Below, piece after piece: positions 20,252 to 30,133 of a DNA stretch of 64,000 nucleotides; position 1 is the first letter of the stretch; every line of letters starts with the position of its first letter. This DNA comes from Limosilactobacillus urinaemulieris. GTDB lineage: Bacteria > Bacillota > Bacilli > Lactobacillales > Lactobacillaceae. The notes below the pieces were generated by a model, which searched no databases, was not told where the DNA came from, and worked only from the letters and a program-made list of their open reading frames with translations. The position numbers and the translations under genes were made by a program. The DNA is taken from contig NZ_JABUXR010000005.1 in NCBI RefSeq assembly GCF_014838745.1, forward strand, positions 1 through 64,000. Direction: 5' to 3'.

Positions 20252-21208
20252 CTAGGCGTCCATCACAATCAGCTTATTACTATTAATCTGCTCATCAGTG
20301 AGCTGGCAAGAATGAAGGTTAAAGTCGTTGTAAAGGTTATAGTAGTAAGTCTTAGTCTTGGCAGAGTAACAAGCAGTATAAACGGTATACTCATACTTTC
20401 CCTTAACGTTAACGACGCTTCCTTTGACCATGGCAACAGCTTTAAGAATGTTGAAGAATTTTGCTACGTTTGCAGTTTCACCTTCAACTGTAGGATAGTT
20501 AGCATTTAAATATGAAGCCTTAACAAACCGTGATGCTGGAACGCTGTCACCGGGGAGACCGATGCTTCCAGTCCCAACACCTAGCGGAATAATATTTTGC
20601 TTTGTCCAGGTCTGCGGCTTAGCATCGTGAGGAGTTAAGCCAGTGTAATTACAAAGATTAGTCATTTGCCATGCGAAGTCAGGACTGTTAGTGAGGACTC
20701 CTAAATGGTTTTCAAATACGCGTAAACCATATTGTCGTGATTGTTCAAGAACGATGGCTTCGTGCTGATCACTGATAAGCCAGTGAAGTGGAGCAACCGG
20801 AAGAGAGTCAATCAGAGCTTTATTAACCAAGTTAACGTTCTTAAGTGCTTGCTTGACTTCTGCAACTGACGAAAATTCTTGGGTGACCCACATCATTAGT
20901 TCATAAGGAGCGAGGTTAGTTTTACCATCAACCGGACCGTCACTAAATTGAGCATAGTGAGGGAAATTCAGACCAGCAATGCACAGCCCATCTTCGTTAC
21001 AGCAGTCAAAGTATAGTGGGTAATCGTCCATGACAATTCCCATTCCGATCGTAGCCTTAACGGTTTTGCTATCATCTAAGAACTTATAAGGAAGCGGATA
21101 GTTACGAGGAGTGATGATTAATTTTTTACCATAATCAATTCCAACATCTAAGTTTCGTCCAAAATATAAATTTCCTTCTGGATCAGTAAATCTTAAACCT
21201 GTACACAT
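20252..21208 (-). CDS. bsh: Conjugated bile salt hydrolase (choloylglycine hydrolase)
   Basis: This Ntn hydrolase releases glycine or taurine from conjugated bile acids in the cytoplasm, helping bile tolerance. The start at 21208 (ATGTGT) is chosen over the ORF start at 21223 because GGAGG sits just before it and because Cys2 must become the N-terminal nucleophile. Active-site residues appear at expected places: Cys2, Arg18, Asp21, Asn81, about Asn174 (TNSPDF) and about Arg227 (ASRFVKA). The 318-residue length is normal. It is last in a leftward operon after two CbsT-type transporters, the same order known for cbsT1-cbsT2-cbsH in Lactobacillus johnsonii. Confidence 0.95.
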   Translation of the reverse strand: MCTGLRFTDPEGNLYFGRNLDVGIDYGKKLIITPRNYPLPYKFLDDSKTVKATIGMGIVMDDYPLYFDCCNEDGLCIAGLNFPHYAQFSDGPVDGKTNLAPYELMMWVTQEFSSVAEVKQALKNVNLVNKALIDSLPVAPLHWLISDQHEAIVLEQSRQYGLRVFENHLGVLTNSPDFAWQMTNLCNYTGLTPHDAKPQTWTKQNIIPLGVGTGSIGLPGDSVPASRFVKASYLNANYPTVEGETANVAKFFNILKAVAMVKGSVVNVKGKYEYTVYTACYSAKTKTYYYNLYNDFNLHSCQLTDEQINSNKLIVMDA

Positions 21209-21222
21209 ATTAAAGACCTCCA

Positions 21223-22578
21223 TTAATTAGTTTCTTTATGACTAGCTATATATTGCTTCTGGTAACGCTTAATTCGAACAACGGCGAAGACTAAGAGGAC
21301 GAAGCCGATAATAACGAATGCCATCATAAAGTACCAAGCAACAGTAAAGCTAGCTTTTCCTTTGATGATACCGAAGAGTGGAGCACCGATGGCATATCCG
21401 ATAGCATAAGCTAAACCAATGTATCCGAGCATGACCCCTTGTTCACGAGAACCAAAAAGATCCTTCGCCATGAATGCTGGTCCTGACATATAGCTGAAAA
21501 CAGCCAATCCACAGAATATCGCATATGCAATCCCGGCAACTTTACTACTGTGGGCACCGAATGGTTGATGACTAACGAAAATCATCATGGCAATAGAAAG
21601 AACATACATACAACCAGCGTATGCCATTGACTTTGCTGTTCCGAATTTATCGAAAAGAATTCCGCCAGAAACGTTACCGATTAGACAACCAATTCCGTAC
21701 ATTGAACCAATTAGGCCGACTTCAGTTAGAGAAAGCTTAGTATCAAGAAATGCAGCGTAATCTTCATTTAATGAGGCCAAACCGAGACCGATAATTAAGA
21801 AGCCGAGACTGAATACCCAGAATTCCTTCATTTTAAGGACTTCTTTACCAGTCTAACCTTGAAATTCCTTGGCTTTCTTTTCGGAAGCGGCAGCTTTCCC
21901 CGCTTTGATTTCAGCTTCTGAAACAACTTCTTCGTCTTTCTTTGGTGTCCGAATAAAGCAAGCGATGATTATACCAGTAATTAAAAGGGCAATAGCAAAG
22001 TAAAAGAATGGCGCCATCGAAAGCAAATGACCAGTTTTAGTATTTCCTGTCATATAATGCTTTAAAATTCCCTGAGTAACTGGTTATAAGAAAATGTTAC
22101 CGATTGAACCACCTCAAAAGGCAATTCCTAATGCGGCGCCCCGGCCCTTTAGTGGGAACCAGTGATTAATAACCCACGGAACCCCTTGGCCGGAGAAGAA
22201 TGTTGAACCAATCATACAAACGATCGCTGCCGTATAAAACCCGGAAAGCTTGGTACTAAAGCCAAAGATAACGTAGGCTAATGCAGATAAGCCAATCCCA
22301 ATAATATACATTAACCGAAAGTTAAACTTTTGCAGTCCTTTACCAATAAATGGTGAGGTAATTGAAGCAGCAACCGCCCCAAAAGTGAAAATTAGGGTAT
22401 AAGAAGCAAGTGTAAAGTGAAATGTGTTAACCAATGGGTGAATAAACAGTGGCTGAATATTTTGGGCAATCCCATAAGGAATGGCCTGAGTTAGCATACA
22501 TAGGAAGACCATGAAATATTTATAAGCGTTACTAACTGTCCGTGTAGGATGGTTAGCTGTTGATGATGAACTAGGCAA
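21223..22578 (-). pseudogene. CbsT-type bile salt MFS transporter, second copy, three nonsense codons
   Basis: The single frame of about 451 codons matches its upstream neighbour closely along its length, but has TGA at 22114-22116 (Cys in the neighbour), TAA at 22084-22086 (Gln) and TAG at 21853-21855 (Trp). No frameshift is seen. The start is a TTG at 22578 after AAAGGAGA. Family members are 12-segment major facilitator proteins, and in L. johnsonii the CbsT pair imports conjugated bile salts next to a hydrolase. The largest surviving pieces are 154 and 202 residues, so no full transporter can be made. Confidence 0.85.
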
Positions 22579-22604
22579 TTTAATTTCTCCTTTATGCGTT
22601 AGAA

Positions 22605-23948
22605 CTAATGGTTATTGTTAATAAGTTCTTTCTGACGATGTTTTATTTTGACAGCAGCAGAAACAAGTAGCAGGAAACCAACAACAACAAAGATCATCAT
22701 TACACACCATGCAACTGTAAAATTAGCACTATCTCGGATCATTCCGAAAAGGGGTGCACCGACTGCAAAGCCAATTGCATAGGCTAAACCAATATATCCA
22801 AGCATAACCCCTTGCTCTTTGGCACCGAAGAGATCCTTGGCCATAAAGGCAGGTCCCGACATATAGCTAAAGACTGCTAATCCAGTGAAGATGGCATAAC
22901 CGCATCCAGCAATCATATTCATCTTATTACCGAAGGAGAGAAAACTAATAATAATCATCATTAAAATAGCTAAGACATACATTACTCCGGCGTAAGACAT
23001 TGATTTAGCGGTACCGAATTTATCAAAGAGAATCCCACCGGTAATATTACCGATTAATCCCCCGACACCGTACATTGATCCAATTAGACCAACCTTTGTA
23101 AGAGTCAACTTAGTATCAAGAAAGGCAGCGTAGTCTTCGTTAAGCGAGGCTAAGCCAAGGCCGATAATCAGGAAACCAATACTGAAGATCCAGAATTCCT
23201 TCATCCGAATAACTTCCTTACTTGTCCAGCCTTGAAATTCACTGGCCTTTTTCTTTGCTGCGGCTTCTTTACCAGCTTTAATTTCGGCTTCCGAAACAAC
23301 TGTCTCATCTTTCTTTGGTGTTCGAATAAAGAAAGTAATAATTAAACCAACAATTAATAACATTCCAGCAAAGTAGAAAAATGGAGCCATGGAAATCAGG
23401 TGACCAGTCTTTGCATTACCAGTCATGTAGTGACTAAGAAGATTTTGGGTAATTGGCTGCATGAAGATATTACCGATTGAACCACCACAAAAGGCTACTC
23501 CTAACGCAGCACCACGACCTTCGAATGGGAACCAGTAGTTAATAACCCATGGCACACCTTGGCCAGAATAGAACGTTGAACCGATCATACAAAGAATTCC
23601 GGCAGCATAAAATTCGGGAAGCTTAGTGCTGATTCCAAAAACAACATAAGCCAATGCTGATAAAATAATCCCGATAAGATACATCAGCTTAAAATTGAAT
23701 TTTTCTAGGCCTTTACCAATAAATGGCGAGGTAAATGAAGCAGCAACCGCTCCAAAGGTAAAAATTAACGTATATGAAGCTAACGTAAAATGAAAAGTAT
23801 TAACGATTGGGTGTACAAACAATGGTTGAATTGTTTGCGCTACTTCATACGGAATGGCTTGAGTTAACATACAAAGAAAAACCATAAAATATTTATACTT
23901 TTTGCTAACAACGATCTCATCAGATCGTTTGGTAGCATGATCAATCAT
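22605..23948 (-). CDS. CbsT-type conjugated bile salt MFS transporter
   Basis: This intact 447-residue major facilitator protein of the oxalate/formate-antiporter-like group has about twelve hydrophobic segments, with a charged central loop (about residues 205-240: RTPKKDETVVSEAEIKAGKE). Position before a second copy and bsh matches the cbsT1-cbsT2-cbsH operon of L. johnsonii, so conjugated bile acid uptake is the likely role. The ATG at 23948 has GGGAGAAG before it. Two in-frame ATGs at 23966 and 23963 have no such site. Substrate assignment rests on similarity of layout and family, not on a search. Confidence 0.85.
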   Translation of the reverse strand: MIDHATKRSDEIVVSKKYKYFMVFLCMLTQAIPYEVAQTIQPLFVHPIVNTFHFTLASYTLIFTFGAVAASFTSPFIGKGLEKFNFKLMYLIGIILSALAYVVFGISTKLPEFYAAGILCMIGSTFYSGQGVPWVINYWFPFEGRGAALGVAFCGGSIGNIFMQPITQNLLSHYMTGNAKTGHLISMAPFFYFAGMLLIVGLIITFFIRTPKKDETVVSEAEIKAGKEAAAKKKASEFQGWTSKEVIRMKEFWIFSIGFLIIGLGLASLNEDYAAFLDTKLTLTKVGLIGSMYGVGGLIGNITGGILFDKFGTAKSMSYAGVMYVLAILMMIIISFLSFGNKMNMIAGCGYAIFTGLAVFSYMSGPAFMAKDLFGAKEQGVMLGYIGLAYAIGFAVGAPLFGMIRDSANFTVAWCVMMIFVVVGFLLLVSAAVKIKHRQKELINNNH

Positions 23949-24175
23949 TTTTTCTTCTCCCATCATCTTAATCTACAACAAATATCACTTATATTATCAA
24001 ACAATGTGCGAAATAAATCAATTAAAACGAAATAGTGTTATACCTTGCAAAAAATAAATAATAGTTATGCGTTTATCAAAGAATCCAGCACTTTTTCGAT
24101 TTTAATAATAAAGTGTTAGAGTTAGTGGTATGATTAATTATCTATTCAAAAAAGTAATTAATAGGGGAGAAAGAT

Positions 24176-25774
24176 ATGGATAAGATGAGAGGGCATAAAA
24201 TAACGTTATTTTCTGCTGTGATGTTAGCCCTAAATTCGTTAATTGGTTCTGGATGGTTATTTGGTGCCGGGACCGCTGCTAAAGTTGCCGGACCAGCGGC
24301 CATTATTTCATGGATTATTGGCGCGGTAATTATAATCAGCATTGCATTGACCTATGTTGAATTAGGAGCAATGTTCCCAGAAAGCGGGGGGATGAGTCGC
24401 TATGCACAGTATAGTCATGGCTCGCTTCTGGGGTTTGTTGCCGCTTGGGCTAACTGGATTTCATTGATTACTCTTGTTCCAATGGAAGCAGTTGCATCAG
24501 TTCAATATATGAGTTCGTGGCCGTGGTCGTGGGCTAATTGGACGCACCATTTTGTTAGCGGGGGAAATGTTACTTCAATGGGGATGTTTGTTGTATTCAT
24601 CTTTATGCTGATCTTTACCTTGATTAACTTTTGGTCTGTTAAATTAATGACCCGTTTCACAAATCTGATTTCGGTTTTTAAAATCCTGTTGCCAACTTTA
24701 ACGATTGTTATGCTGATTATTAGTGGCTTTCATGCTGAGAACTTTGGTCATAATATTCAGACGTTTATGCCGTATGGAAGTCGTTCAATTTTTGAAGCGG
24801 CAGCAATATCAGGGATTATTATGTCCTATGATGCTTTCCAAACAGTCATTAATATGGGTGGTGAAATGGTTAACCCGCATAAAAATATCGTCCGGGGCGT
24901 CCTCGCTTCAATGCTGATAACCGCTGCAATTTACATTCTGCTTCAAGTTGCATTTATCGGTGCAGTTAGTCCTGCATCACTAGCAAAGAGCGGCTGGCAT
25001 GGAATTAACTTTGCGTCACCATTTGCTGATATTGCAATTTTGCTGAGCTTAAATTGGTTAGCAATTCTCTTATACATGGATGCGTTTGTCTCACCATTTG
25101 GGACAGGAGTTGCGTTTGTAGCAACAGCATCCCGAGCATTAGCAGCAATGACTCATACTGGACACCTACCAAAATGGCTTGGCCGGTTGGAGCGGCGCTA
25201 TATGATTCCACGGTTTGCCATGGTAGCGGACTTGATTTTAGCCACGATTTTGGTAAATGTCTTTAGAAACTGGAGTTTATTGGCAACGGTCATCACTGGT
25301 TCAACTCTGATCGCTTACTTAACTGGGCCAGTAACAGTTATTTCTTTACGAAAAATGGCACCGGACTTAAAGCGACCATTTGCGCCTAACTATATGAAGT
25401 GGTTAGCACCATTTGCATTCGTGGTAACGGGATTGGCAATTTATTGGACAATGTGGCCAACAACAGTTCAGGTAATCTTTGTGATTGCGCTTGGTTTACC
25501 GATTTATCTCTACTATGAATGGCGCTATCAAAAGACAAACTGGCGTCAGCAGCTGAGAAGTGCCGCTTGGTTAATTTGTTATATGGTCTTTATTTCCTTA
25601 ATTTCTTACGCTGGAAGTGAGGGCTTTGGTGGTCAAGATTGGATTCCGTACCCGTTTGATTTCATTGTGATTATCCTTGTTTCCTTATTCTTTTATGTCT
25701 GGGCAGTTAATAGTCGAATGACTAAAATTGATCCAGCAGCAAAGAAAGTTAATGAGCGACTTAAAGAAAAATAG
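24176..25774 (+). CDS. APC-superfamily amino acid permease
   Basis: This 532-residue integral membrane protein has about 14 hydrophobic segments. The N-terminal helix carries the APC substrate motif (NSLIGSGWLFG, residues 21-31), and the segment SYDAFQTVINMGGEMVNPHKNI is typical of aspartate-proton or related permeases in lactobacilli. ATG 24176 follows GGGGAGAAAGAT. It runs divergently from the bile operon and is followed at 120 bases by the KimA-type gene. The amino acid carried cannot be told from sequence alone. Confidence 0.88.
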   Translation: MDKMRGHKITLFSAVMLALNSLIGSGWLFGAGTAAKVAGPAAIISWIIGAVIIISIALTYVELGAMFPESGGMSRYAQYSHGSLLGFVAAWANWISLITLVPMEAVASVQYMSSWPWSWANWTHHFVSGGNVTSMGMFVVFIFMLIFTLINFWSVKLMTRFTNLISVFKILLPTLTIVMLIISGFHAENFGHNIQTFMPYGSRSIFEAAAISGIIMSYDAFQTVINMGGEMVNPHKNIVRGVLASMLITAAIYILLQVAFIGAVSPASLAKSGWHGINFASPFADIAILLSLNWLAILLYMDAFVSPFGTGVAFVATASRALAAMTHTGHLPKWLGRLERRYMIPRFAMVADLILATILVNVFRNWSLLATVITGSTLIAYLTGPVTVISLRKMAPDLKRPFAPNYMKWLAPFAFVVTGLAIYWTMWPTTVQVIFVIALGLPIYLYYEWRYQKTNWRQQLRSAAWLICYMVFISLISYAGSEGFGGQDWIPYPFDFIVIILVSLFFYVWAVNSRMTKIDPAAKKVNERLKEK

Positions 25775-25894
25775 ACAGTCAGTAGTAATTACGTCTTGTT
25801 TTAGCGATTGCAAAGTAGTTAAAATAATTGTATTATTGTTCAGTTATCCGAAATCGATTAAACGATTACATTCCATGAATATTGGGAGGATAGT

Positions 25895-27733
25895 ATGTGG
25901 CGTTATATTAAACGAGTTTTAATTGGGAAACCTTTGAAAACTTTGGATGAGGGTCAAACTCACTTAACTAAATTTAAAGCATTAGCGATGCTGTCATCCG
26001 ATGCAATTTCGTCAGTTGCTTATGGGCCAGAGCAGATCACGACGGTTTTAGTAACCTTATCTGCAATGGCAATGTGGTACTCGATTCCGATTGCCGCAAT
26101 CGTATTATTGCTGTTATTGGCAATTACTCTTTCGTATCAACAGATTATTCGTGCGTACCCAAGCGGTGGTGGTGCCTATGTTGTTGCCACCCGGAATTGG
26201 GGAAGCAATGGTGGATTATTTGCCGGGGGATCGCTTTTGGTTGACTATATGTTGACCGTAGCGGTTTCTACGACATCAGGAGTGGAAGCAATTACTTCTG
26301 CAATCCCGGCACTTTACCGGTTCTCTGTTCCAATTGCAATTGTTATTGTTCTGTTAATTATGTTCATGAACTTGCGGGGAATGAGTGAAAGTGCCAATTT
26401 TCTGACAATTCCGGTTTACTTTTTCGTAATTATGATTTCTGTAATGATTCTGTGGGGTGCTTACAATATAGTCACGGGTCAGGTTCATTACCAAGCACCT
26501 GCTGATTATGGAACTCCAGTTACCGGAATGACATTTGTTCTGTTTGTTCGGGCATTCTCTGCTGGTTCATCCTCATTAACTGGGGTTGAAGCGGTAAGTA
26601 ATGCCGTGCCGAACTTCAATAAGCCAAAGGAAAAGAACGCTTCAATTACTCTTGCAATTATGAGTACGATCTTGGCAATCTTCTTCATTGCGATTATTTT
26701 CTACGGCTTTTATTTTGGAATTGTTCCCGATAAACGAACCACTGTGCTTTCGCAAATTGGTCTCGCCGTATTTGGTGGTCATGGAATTGGCTTTTATCTT
26801 CTTCAGCTATCGACTGCAATGATTCTTGCAGTTGCTGCTAATACTGGTTTTTCCGCCTTCCCAATTCTTGCCTTTAATATGGCAAAGGATAAGTACATGC
26901 CCCATGCATTTATGGATCGTGGGGATCGCCTCGGTTATTCTAACGGGATTATCTCGTTAGCGGTGGGCGCAATTATCCTAATCTTGATCTTCCATGGACA
27001 AACGAATATGTTAATTCCGCTTTATGCCGTCGGGGTCTTTGTTCCGTTCACATTATCTCAATCTGGGATGATTATTCACTGGTTCCGTGAACGGGAAGGT
27101 CTTTGGCTGGGAAAGGCATTTATTAACCTTGTCGGGGCGTTAATCTCGCTGGCATTAGTTCTTGCATTATTCTGGCAGCACTTTGGCAACGTTTGGCCGT
27201 ACTTAATTATCATGCCGCTATTGCTTTACATGTTTCATGCAATTCATCGTCACTATATTAAGGTTGCCAAACAATTACGGGTTGCCGAAAAGACGAAGGT
27301 ACAATTACATGATTATGACGGAGCAACCGTTATTGTCCTAGTCGGGAATGTTACGCGGGTTACTCGAGGAGCGATTAACTATGCCCGCTCCATTGGTGAT
27401 TACGTGATCGCAATGCACGTTTCGTTTGATGAAAATCCGGGTAAAGAGCATAAGACTGCTAATGAATTTAAGGCTGAATTTCCAGATGTTCGTTTTGTTG
27501 ATATTCATTCATCGTATCGTTCAATTGCTAAGCCAACTTTGCGGTTTGTAGATGTGATTGCTAAAAGAGCGGCTGCCCGTAACTATTCAACCACTGTCCT
27601 AGTTCCGCAGTTTATCCCTAAGCATCCATGGCAACTTGCCCTTCATAACCAGACTAGTGTTCGGCTACGGACGGTTCTTAATTCTCGGCAGAATATTGTT
27701 GTTGCAAGCTACAATTATCATTTACATGAGTAG
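25895..27733 (+). CDS. kimA: KimA-type high-affinity potassium importer
   Basis: The 612-residue protein resembles KimA (YdaO) of Bacillus subtilis along its whole length: KRVLIGKPLKT, KALAMLSSDAISSVAYGPEQI, SYQQIIRAYPSGGGAYVVA, GGSLLVDYMLTVAVS and a cytoplasmic C-terminal domain (VIVLVGNVTRVTRGAINYARS to LVPQFIPKHPWQ). KimA is a proton-coupled potassium importer controlled by cyclic di-AMP. Twelve membrane segments occupy residues 30-430. The start has GGGAGGATAGT upstream. The 120-base leader is too short for the ydaO riboswitch found in Bacillus. Confidence 0.92.
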   Translation: MWRYIKRVLIGKPLKTLDEGQTHLTKFKALAMLSSDAISSVAYGPEQITTVLVTLSAMAMWYSIPIAAIVLLLLLAITLSYQQIIRAYPSGGGAYVVATRNWGSNGGLFAGGSLLVDYMLTVAVSTTSGVEAITSAIPALYRFSVPIAIVIVLLIMFMNLRGMSESANFLTIPVYFFVIMISVMILWGAYNIVTGQVHYQAPADYGTPVTGMTFVLFVRAFSAGSSSLTGVEAVSNAVPNFNKPKEKNASITLAIMSTILAIFFIAIIFYGFYFGIVPDKRTTVLSQIGLAVFGGHGIGFYLLQLSTAMILAVAANTGFSAFPILAFNMAKDKYMPHAFMDRGDRLGYSNGIISLAVGAIILILIFHGQTNMLIPLYAVGVFVPFTLSQSGMIIHWFREREGLWLGKAFINLVGALISLALVLALFWQHFGNVWPYLIIMPLLLYMFHAIHRHYIKVAKQLRVAEKTKVQLHDYDGATVIVLVGNVTRVTRGAINYARSIGDYVIAMHVSFDENPGKEHKTANEFKAEFPDVRFVDIHSSYRSIAKPTLRFVDVIAKRAAARNYSTTVLVPQFIPKHPWQLALHNQTSVRLRTVLNSRQNIVVASYNYHLHE

Positions 27734-27844
27734 GCGTAAATTGAATAGCTTTACTGGTGAATACTAATAAGTTCAGGGACAGTTTTCAATGTTATAAAAA
27801 GTTAGCTTGAAATTTCCCGGGAAATTATTTACGGGGTGGATAAC

Positions 27845-28105
27845 GTGAGAAAAAGAAATATCGTCTTGGGCTTGTTGTTTGCTGTTGGTTTATTTTTAAT
27901 GGGTGGCTTTAGCCTTGACCAATTGGGCTTTCATTCTAATTTGATTGGAATTTTCGGGACCGTTCTTCTAATTGGTTCCTATATTGGCTTTAATTGGTCG
28001 AAATTAAAAAGCGGTGATCACAAAACAAGGGTGGTCACCACATGGGTTATTATTCTATTACTACTTATTGTTATCCTTAACGTAATTGAAACAGTATTAA
28101 GCTAG
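27845..28105 (+). CDS. Small two-segment membrane protein, unknown function
   Basis: This 86-residue protein has hydrophobic segments near residues 6-20, 34-50 and 65-83, with basic loops (KLKSGDHKTR). I recognise no family. The GTG at 27845 is preferred to the GTG at 27836 because GGGGTGGA precedes it by a few bases. It converges with and overlaps the yigZ stop codon by four bases. No separate terminator is seen between them. Confidence 0.6.
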   Translation: MRKRNIVLGLLFAVGLFLMGGFSLDQLGFHSNLIGIFGTVLLIGSYIGFNWSKLKSGDHKTRVVTTWVIILLLLIVILNVIETVLS

Positions 28106-28743
28106 TTAGCAAAGTAAGGAATTTCGTGTTCGCGCGAGGTTCCTTTTTTGATTGTTAATTGGTCGTTAAAACGGTTGATTAACAGCTTAGTGAAAGCGGC
28201 GACTTTATCCTCATCAACGTAAATGCTTGTTTGAACTGTAGCACCAAATTGCTCATCAGCAACCTCGATCTGATGCTCTTTTAAATAGTGGAGGAGGGAG
28301 TCATGTTGTGCATAGCTAACGGTAATTTCAAGGATGGCTTGAGTAACCAATTGGACTAGTCCTGCCTTATGAATAGCGTTGGTAGCTGAGTTGCTATAGG
28401 CACGAATAAGGCCTCCAGCGCCTAACTTGATTCCGCCAAAATAACGGGTAACAACGGCAACCACGTTATGGAGGTTAGCTAATTGAAGTGATTCTAAAAT
28501 TGGGACACCGGCTGTCCCACTAGGCTCACCGTTATCACTTTCTCGTTGAATTTGGTCACGGTCACCGACCATGTAGGCATAGCAGTTATGAGTGGCCTTT
28601 CTGTTTTCGGTACTAACCTGGTCAATAAATTGTTGGGCTGCTTCATCGGAGGTTACTCGGGCAACTGAACATATGAAACGAGATTTTTTGATGACCATCT
28701 CGTTGCTAGTGTTTTTAGCGATAGTGAGAAATGGTTCTGACAT
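28102..28743 (-). CDS. YigZ/IMPACT family protein
   Basis: The 213-residue protein has an N-terminal UPF0029 domain with the signature SRFICSVARV, ATHNCYAYMVG and SDNGEPSGTAGVPIL (residues 20-85), then KLGAGGLIRAYSNSATNAI, and a C-terminal YigZ-specific domain of RNA-binding fold. It is widely conserved with no settled role, though links to translation are proposed for the eukaryotic IMPACT relatives. It is divergent from comFA, a common neighbour in lactobacilli and streptococci. Confidence 0.92.
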   Translation of the reverse strand: MSEPFLTIAKNTSNEMVIKKSRFICSVARVTSDEAAQQFIDQVSTENRKATHNCYAYMVGDRDQIQRESDNGEPSGTAGVPILESLQLANLHNVVAVVTRYFGGIKLGAGGLIRAYSNSATNAIHKAGLVQLVTQAILEITVSYAQHDSLLHYLKEHQIEVADEQFGATVQTSIYVDEDKVAAFTKLLINRFNDQLTIKKGTSREHEIPYFAN

Positions 28744-28807
28744 TGATTATTACTCCTTTGGTGAAATTTTGGCCTTTTTCCGTATTAACTTAATGGGAGG
28801 GATCAAA

Positions 28808-30133
28808 ATGGATATTAGTGAATTATATGGACGACGGGTACTATGCCCTCAAGTAGAACAATTACCAATTGATGGTTCGCAAATCCAGATTTTACCAACG
28901 TTGAAAGTAGGAGAAAAGACGATAACCTGTGTACGTTGTGGAACGGTAACGAATAAGTGGATTACCGCAATGCCTAGTCAGCAATACTATTGCCCACAAT
29001 GCGTTACATTAGGACGGGTATCAACTCTTGATAAATTTTACCATGTTCCAGAACCAAATCAATTTGAAGTTCCTCAGCGGATTTTAACGTGGAGGGGACA
29101 ACTATCGCCACTACAAACTAAGGTGTCAACAATGGTGAAAGAACGGATGGATCAGCATCGCCGCCAGTTGCTATGGGCAGTTACGGGTGCGGGAAAAACG
29201 GAAATGATGTTTGCCGGAATTACCGCTGCACTGAAACGGGGTGAACGGGTTGCAATTGCGTCACCACGGGTCGATGTTTGTCTGGAACTATATCCTAGGC
29301 TCCAGGTGGCTTTTGCTGATTTCTCAATTGCTCTTCTTCACGGGAGAGAGCCACAGAAATGTAAGTATCGTCAGCTGACAATTTGCACAACTCACCAGTT
29401 GTTACGCTTTTACCATGCCTTTGATAATTTAATTATCGACGAGGTTGATTCTTTTCCGTATGCTGCTAATTCGGCATTGCTTTTTGCTACTAAGCAGGCG
29501 GTTAAAAAGAATGGCGGGATATTGTTTATGACAGCGACCCCTGGAAAAAAGTTGATTCGCCAAATTAGCAAGAAAAAATTAATGGTTAGTTATCTTCCAC
29601 TTCGTTATCACGGGAACCTGCTTCCTCAAATCAAGATTTTCTTAACATCTGATTGGCGAAAACAGCTGCAAAGAAAACGACTCCCTAACAAACTCCTGAA
29701 TGAGTTAAAGAAAACACTGGCTAATTACCGGTGTCTTTTGTTTGTTCCTCATGTTTCAGATCTCCAACCAACTTTTTTATGTTTGCAAGAAGCTTTAACT
29801 GATAAGAAATTTACTACCGTTCATGCTACGGATCCCAAACGACTAGAAAAAGTTCAGCAAATGCGGGACGGAAAGTATGAATTCTTAATTACTACTTCAA
29901 TCTTAGAACGGGGAGTTACTTTTCCGGGCATTGACGTTTTTGTTCTTGGCGCTGATGATCAGGTCTTTTCATCATCAGCACTAGTTCAGATTGCAGGACG
30001 GGCAGGGCGTTCGGCTAGTCGTCCTACCGGTAAAGTAATGTTTTGGGTTCAATCATATAGTCGTCAAGTCCGGGAAGCTCAGCGGCAAATTGCTTATATG
30101 AATAGGAAAGGGCGGCGTTTGCTTCGTGGTTAA
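28808..30133 (+). CDS. comFA: Competence helicase ComFA
   Basis: This DEAD-box-like ATPase is needed for DNA uptake during transformation in Firmicutes. The 441 residues have an N-terminal four-Cys zinc finger (CVRCGTVTN and YYCPQC), Walker A ATGAGKTE near residue 126, a DEVD box in LIIDEVDSFPY, TATPGKK and a C-terminal helicase motif IAGRAGRSASRPTGKV. The ATG at 28808 follows GGGAGGG. The upstream extension of the open frame lies inside yigZ and is discarded. It overlaps comFC, so the two are one operon. Confidence 0.94.
   Translation: MDISELYGRRVLCPQVEQLPIDGSQIQILPTLKVGEKTITCVRCGTVTNKWITAMPSQQYYCPQCVTLGRVSTLDKFYHVPEPNQFEVPQRILTWRGQLSPLQTKVSTMVKERMDQHRRQLLWAVTGAGKTEMMFAGITAALKRGERVAIASPRVDVCLELYPRLQVAFADFSIALLHGREPQKCKYRQLTICTTHQLLRFYHAFDNLIIDEVDSFPYAANSALLFATKQAVKKNGGILFMTATPGKKLIRQISKKKLMVSYLPLRYHGNLLPQIKIFLTSDWRKQLQRKRLPNKLLNELKKTLANYRCLLFVPHVSDLQPTFLCLQEALTDKKFTTVHATDPKRLEKVQQMRDGKYEFLITTSILERGVTFPGIDVFVLGADDQVFSSSALVQIAGRAGRSASRPTGKVMFWVQSYSRQVREAQRQIAYMNRKGRRLLRG

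Noticed and set aside
22114-22116. TGA in the second CbsT copy read as selenocysteine or tryptophan
   Set aside because: TAA and TAG occur in the same frame, and other genes in the window use TGA as a stop, so recoding is not supported.
28592-28807. N-terminal extension of the comFA open frame into yigZ
   Set aside because: The ATG at 28808 has a strong GGGAGGG site and gives the conserved N-terminus; the extension is antisense to yigZ.
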